Below, piece after piece: positions 55,854 to 58,239 of a stretch of 58,239 nucleotides of DNA. The notes beneath the pieces are model-generated. The model saw nothing but the letters and a program-made list of their open reading frames with translations. It searched no databases and was not told where the DNA came from. The DNA is from Bacillus sp. AFS098217. Its GTDB lineage: Bacteria; Bacillota; Bacilli; Bacillales; Bacillaceae_G. The stretch lies in NCBI RefSeq assembly GCF_002551815.1, contig NZ_NVPR01000074.1:1-58239 (forward strand), read 5' to 3'. The translations under genes and the position numbers were made by a program. Every line of letters begins with the position of its first letter. Within the stretch, counting starts at the first letter, position 1.

Positions 55854-55940
55854 TTACCGATAAAAGCCCGATTGGTAAGGGCTAATAGTCAGTGGGGATG
55901 AAGAAAACCCTCGCTGATTCGAGTTTTACTTTATTGGTAA
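55854..55940 (+). repeat. Structured element with three-way-junction pairing
   Basis: TTACCGATAAA (55854-55864) pairs with TTTATTGGTAA (55930-55940), one G-T pair. Inside are AGCCC (55865) with GGGCT (55879) and a GTCAG...CTGAT stem. The arrangement is a closed three-way junction directly before the yhhN gene. It may be a repeat of the B. cereus group or a structured RNA leader. Confidence 0.55.
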
Positions 55941-55990
55941 AATAGCATTTTGAGTTCAGATACATATCCATTTGTTGAGGAGAACACATT

Positions 55991-56671
55991 ATGAATGAAA
56001 TTTATATTTTATTAATTGGACAAATTATTATATTTGTTGCCGGTGCCATTTATGCGATAGCGCAGACAAATCAAACACGAGGAAATAGACCATTACCATT
56101 AGTTATCCGCCTTATCCTTAGTTTTTCTTTAACTATTGGTGCGATTTGGATATGGTTACAAGATCCATCTATAGCGTATCATCAATGGGTTGCAATTGGC
56201 ATGACATTATCTACATTAGGTGATTTATTTATGGCGGGACTGATTCCATTTGGTCATCGATTAATTGGAGGAATGGTGGCCTTTGCGATTGCCCATTGTT
56301 TTTATGTAACAGCATTTTTGCAAACGGGTATTTCATGGAATGGCTTTTGGATCGGTCTACTTGTATATGGTTTATTTTTAATTATTGGTTGGTTCTTTTT
56401 TATTCGAAACCCCAATCAAGATAAGTTGTTTACTTTAGGTGCACTCATTTACGGTTTATGGGTGGGCGGAATGGCTTGTTTTGCATTTGCCTTGTATTAT
56501 GCGAATCATGGAATGTGGTGGGTACCAGCATTTGGTGGATTGCTATTTGTGATTTCTGATTTCATTATTGGTGTTACAGATATTGGTGGACGGAAACTAA
56601 AGTATGACCCACTTTGGATTTGGCTAACATATGTTGCTGCACAGATGTGTATTATATATGTAGGAATATGA
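55991..56671 (+). CDS. YhhN/TMEM86 family protein (lysoplasmalogenase-like)
   Basis: 226 residues, about eight membrane spans. The conserved acidic residues lie in LSTLGDLFM and LFVISDFIIGV. TMEM86B of this family hydrolyses lysoplasmalogens; the bacterial substrate is probably a lipid but unproven. TTGAGGAG precedes the ATG. Confidence 0.85.
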   Translation: MNEIYILLIGQIIIFVAGAIYAIAQTNQTRGNRPLPLVIRLILSFSLTIGAIWIWLQDPSIAYHQWVAIGMTLSTLGDLFMAGLIPFGHRLIGGMVAFAIAHCFYVTAFLQTGISWNGFWIGLLVYGLFLIIGWFFFIRNPNQDKLFTLGALIYGLWVGGMACFAFALYYANHGMWWVPAFGGLLFVISDFIIGVTDIGGRKLKYDPLWIWLTYVAAQMCIIYVGI

Positions 56672-56672
56672 T

Positions 56673-56727
56673 AAAAGAGGATATCTCTAAAAATAGCTAT
56701 TGAGTTATTTTTAAGATATCCTCTTTT
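56673..56727. terminator. Long bidirectional terminator
   Basis: AAAAGAGGATATCT and AGATATCCTCTTTT enclose an inner AAAAATA/TATTTTT stem. It serves yhhN and the convergent gene. Confidence 0.9.
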
Positions 56728-56737
56728 TGAGTACGTG

Positions 56738-57022
56738 TTATGCTACGATATTCTTTTGTTGTAAAGCGGAATGACTATATTCGTCTGCGGCCTTATAACC
56801 TTGAGAGAGTAGCTCATTTATGTATATTTTATTATAAATAAAGCAGAAAACTAAATTAGAGAATCCAAATGTAAAAAAACTTGCAATTAAGATAATTAAA
56901 AACCATTTCCAATCTCCACGGAATATAGTAGGGAAAAAACCGAAGAAAAAGACAGTCCAGCTAAAACCTAGTTTTGCTTGTTTAATTTGTCCGGTATTTT
57001 CGTTTTTTAACATAACTTTCAT
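56738..57022 (-). CDS. HrgC-like small membrane protein
   Basis: 94 residues. VMLKNENTGQIKQAKLGFSW, then FFFGFFPTIFRGDWKWFLI and a second span (FFTFGFSNLVFCFIYN), ending with a soluble tail. The FFFG-P-RGDW pattern fits small DUF2628/HrgC-type proteins. AAGAGGAC precedes the ATG on the minus strand. Function unknown. Confidence 0.75.
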   Translation of the reverse strand: MKVMLKNENTGQIKQAKLGFSWTVFFFGFFPTIFRGDWKWFLIILIASFFTFGFSNLVFCFIYNKIYINELLSQGYKAADEYSHSALQQKNIVA

Positions 57023-57226
57023 AGAAAATAAGTCCTCTTTGGATATTATGTAATTTATAAAAAGACAAAATCTAGTATATCAAAATCTTACATTCAAGAA
57101 TGTTATTCAGAATATATTTATAAAATTTTATGGGTTTTACCTTACTTTTTTCTAGATCTTCAGATAATTAAAAATGAAAACTACCTATAATAAATCTAAC
57201 TAAGGAAGGGAAATGGAGAGTAGAAA

Positions 57227-57760
57227 ATGAAAAAGAAAAACCGTTTTCGTGAATTCTTTGAAATACTTGCAATTGCATGTTTGCTAGTTTTTCTAGCGAA
57301 AATCTTTGTGTTTTTCCCAACAACTGTACAGGGAGCATCGATGAGACCTGCTTTACAAGACGGAGATAAAGTGATTATCAATAAGTTAGCAAAGAGATTT
57401 GAAAGTTATAAAAGAGAAGATATCATTGTAGTAAAGACTGATAATTTTTATGTGAAGAGAATTATTGGGCTACCAGGTGATGTAATTGAGATGAAAAATG
57501 ATCAGTTATATGTCAATCATCAAGTGCAAAGCGAACCCTACTTGGAAAAAAATAAAAAACAGGCTAAGCAGCTTCTTATTAATTTAACGGAAGACTTTGG
57601 TCCTATTACCATTCCGAAAAATAAAATTTTCGTTATGGGGGACAATCGTTTAATCAGTAGAGATAGTCGGAATGGTTTAGGGTTGATCGATAGAACAGAA
57701 GTACTCGGAACACTAACAGCGATTTATTATCCATTTGAGCATATGAAAGTTGTAAATTAG
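57227..57760 (+). CDS. sipS: Type I signal peptidase
   Basis: 177 residues. One N-terminal membrane span (about 11-31). The catalytic dyad is S38 in QGASMRPAL and K77 in YVKRIIGLPGD, and box E is GDNRLISRDSR. It removes signal peptides from secreted proteins outside the membrane. Gram-positive bacilli have several paralogues; which one this is cannot be decided. GGAGAG precedes the ATG. Confidence 0.93.
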   Translation: MKKKNRFREFFEILAIACLLVFLAKIFVFFPTTVQGASMRPALQDGDKVIINKLAKRFESYKREDIIVVKTDNFYVKRIIGLPGDVIEMKNDQLYVNHQVQSEPYLEKNKKQAKQLLINLTEDFGPITIPKNKIFVMGDNRLISRDSRNGLGLIDRTEVLGTLTAIYYPFEHMKVVN

Positions 57761-57774
57761 AAAGAAGGTGGATT

Positions 57775-58140
57775 ATGGAGGATATTTCATGGCGTATTGT
57801 AGTAGAAATGGGACGAGGTCTTGCAAGCATTATAAAAGTTGGTGGGGATTTTTTGTTAGATGAAGTAGTCGAGCAAGCAGTAGAAAGATTCAGTGAACGA
57901 GAAGAACGAAAAAAGAAAAGAATAAATCGGCATGTAGAAAAGTTAAAACAATATGCGTGGTTTAAGATTTTATATGAGGATAAACGCTGTCAGGAAGTTA
58001 TGCTTTGCAACAAAGTGTATAGAGATCTATTAAGTAAGCGCAGATATATACATAAGTTAATTCATACAGAAGAAAGAACGAAATTCATACAGCGTGTGAA
58101 AATTGAGGCGAAGGTTGAAGAAGTGATTTGGGATATGTGA
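57775..58140 (+). CDS. Hypothetical protein co-transcribed with signal peptidase
   Basis: 121 residues, rich in Arg, Lys and Glu, helical, no membrane span apart from a mildly hydrophobic start (GRGLASIIKVGGDFLLDEVV). GAAGGTGG precedes the ATG, 15 bases after the peptidase stop, so both are probably one operon. I recognise no family. Confidence 0.7.
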   Translation: MEDISWRIVVEMGRGLASIIKVGGDFLLDEVVEQAVERFSEREERKKKRINRHVEKLKQYAWFKILYEDKRCQEVMLCNKVYRDLLSKRRYIHKLIHTEERTKFIQRVKIEAKVEEVIWDM

Positions 58141-58169
58141 AATATAGTGATATGTTCTATGTAGAATGC

Positions 58170-58239
58170 TATATAAATCCATTTTAATTTTTCGACATCT
58201 AAATCCCTGCTATACGGAATAAAAAGTAACCTACACTCG
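58170..58239 (+). repeat. Dispersed repeat, copy E (cut by the window end)
   Basis: TATAAATCCATTTTAATTTT, TTCGACAT, AAATCCCTGC and AGTAACCTACACTCG match the left half of copies A-D; the rest lies outside the window. Confidence 0.8.

Noticed and set aside
6947-58239. CRISPR array from evenly spaced repeats
   Set aside because: The repeats are long, far apart and in both orientations, with no short repeat-spacer pattern or cas genes.

Overview
The window looks like a chromosomal segment of a Bacillus cereus-group Firmicute. The DNA is AT-rich and most genes have strong GGAGG-type ribosome binding sites. There is a LPXTG surface protein, a class II ProRS under a T-box, the yceCDEFGH and yfkKJIH blocks known from B. 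subtilis, and dispersed repeats typical of this group. I cannot fix the species. No phage, CRISPR array, rRNA or tRNA gene was seen.

Layout. 1-300: tail of a sortase-anchored surface protein. 519-6892: arginine deiminase locus (ArgR-type regulator, arcA, arcB, arcD, arcC, Crp/Fnr regulator), with a Crp/Fnr-type box and a cre site before arcA. 7.3-12.6 kb: an orphan membrane protein, then malL, an EIIBC permease and an EEP-fold hydrolase, under promoters carrying cre/LacI-type operators. 12.9-17.9 kb: YhgE/Pip membrane protein and, convergent, topoisomerase III. 18-20.2 kb: an IS3-type transposase scrap, two tandem repeats, then a TPP riboswitch driving thiM-thiE. 20.3-24 kb: alpha/beta hydrolase, threonine dehydratase, C4-dicarboxylate transporter. 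24.2-29.8 kb: a cyclic-di-GMP-I riboswitch before a chemoreceptor, followed by a stand-alone NRPS-like adenylation-carrier-reductase enzyme. 29.9-32.9 kb: a second TPP riboswitch controlling a thiamine-binding protein and a thiXYZ-type ABC importer. 33.6-39.2 kb: small proteins, a TetR gene flanked by two identical operators, and two minus-strand genes (UMF1-type MFS, type I phosphodiesterase). 39.3-41 kb: T-box and proS. 41.5-47 kb: TerD/TerC/TelA stress operon yceCDEFGH. 47-54.3 kb: two P-type ATPases (SERCA-like Ca, ZosA-like Zn) around yfkKJIH. 54.6-58.2 kb: DMT exporter, a structured GC-rich repeat, YhhN, HrgC-like protein, signal peptidase I and an unknown gene.

How it fits together. 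Several genes suit oxygen-limited growth: the arginine deiminase pathway, its Crp/Fnr regulator and a Dcu transporter. Thiamine supply is covered by salvage (thiM, thiE) and import (thiXYZ), each under its own TPP switch. RNA-level control is unusually dense: two TPP switches, one c-di-GMP switch and one T-box, each followed by a terminator.

Most notable for follow-up: the c-di-GMP-switched chemoreceptor next to a Lys2-like NRPS reductase; the dispersed repeat family with terminal inverted repeats, one copy of which sits inside the proS terminator; and the twin TetR operators flanking a regulator and small-membrane-protein cassette. All names rest on reading motifs by eye; no database search was run.
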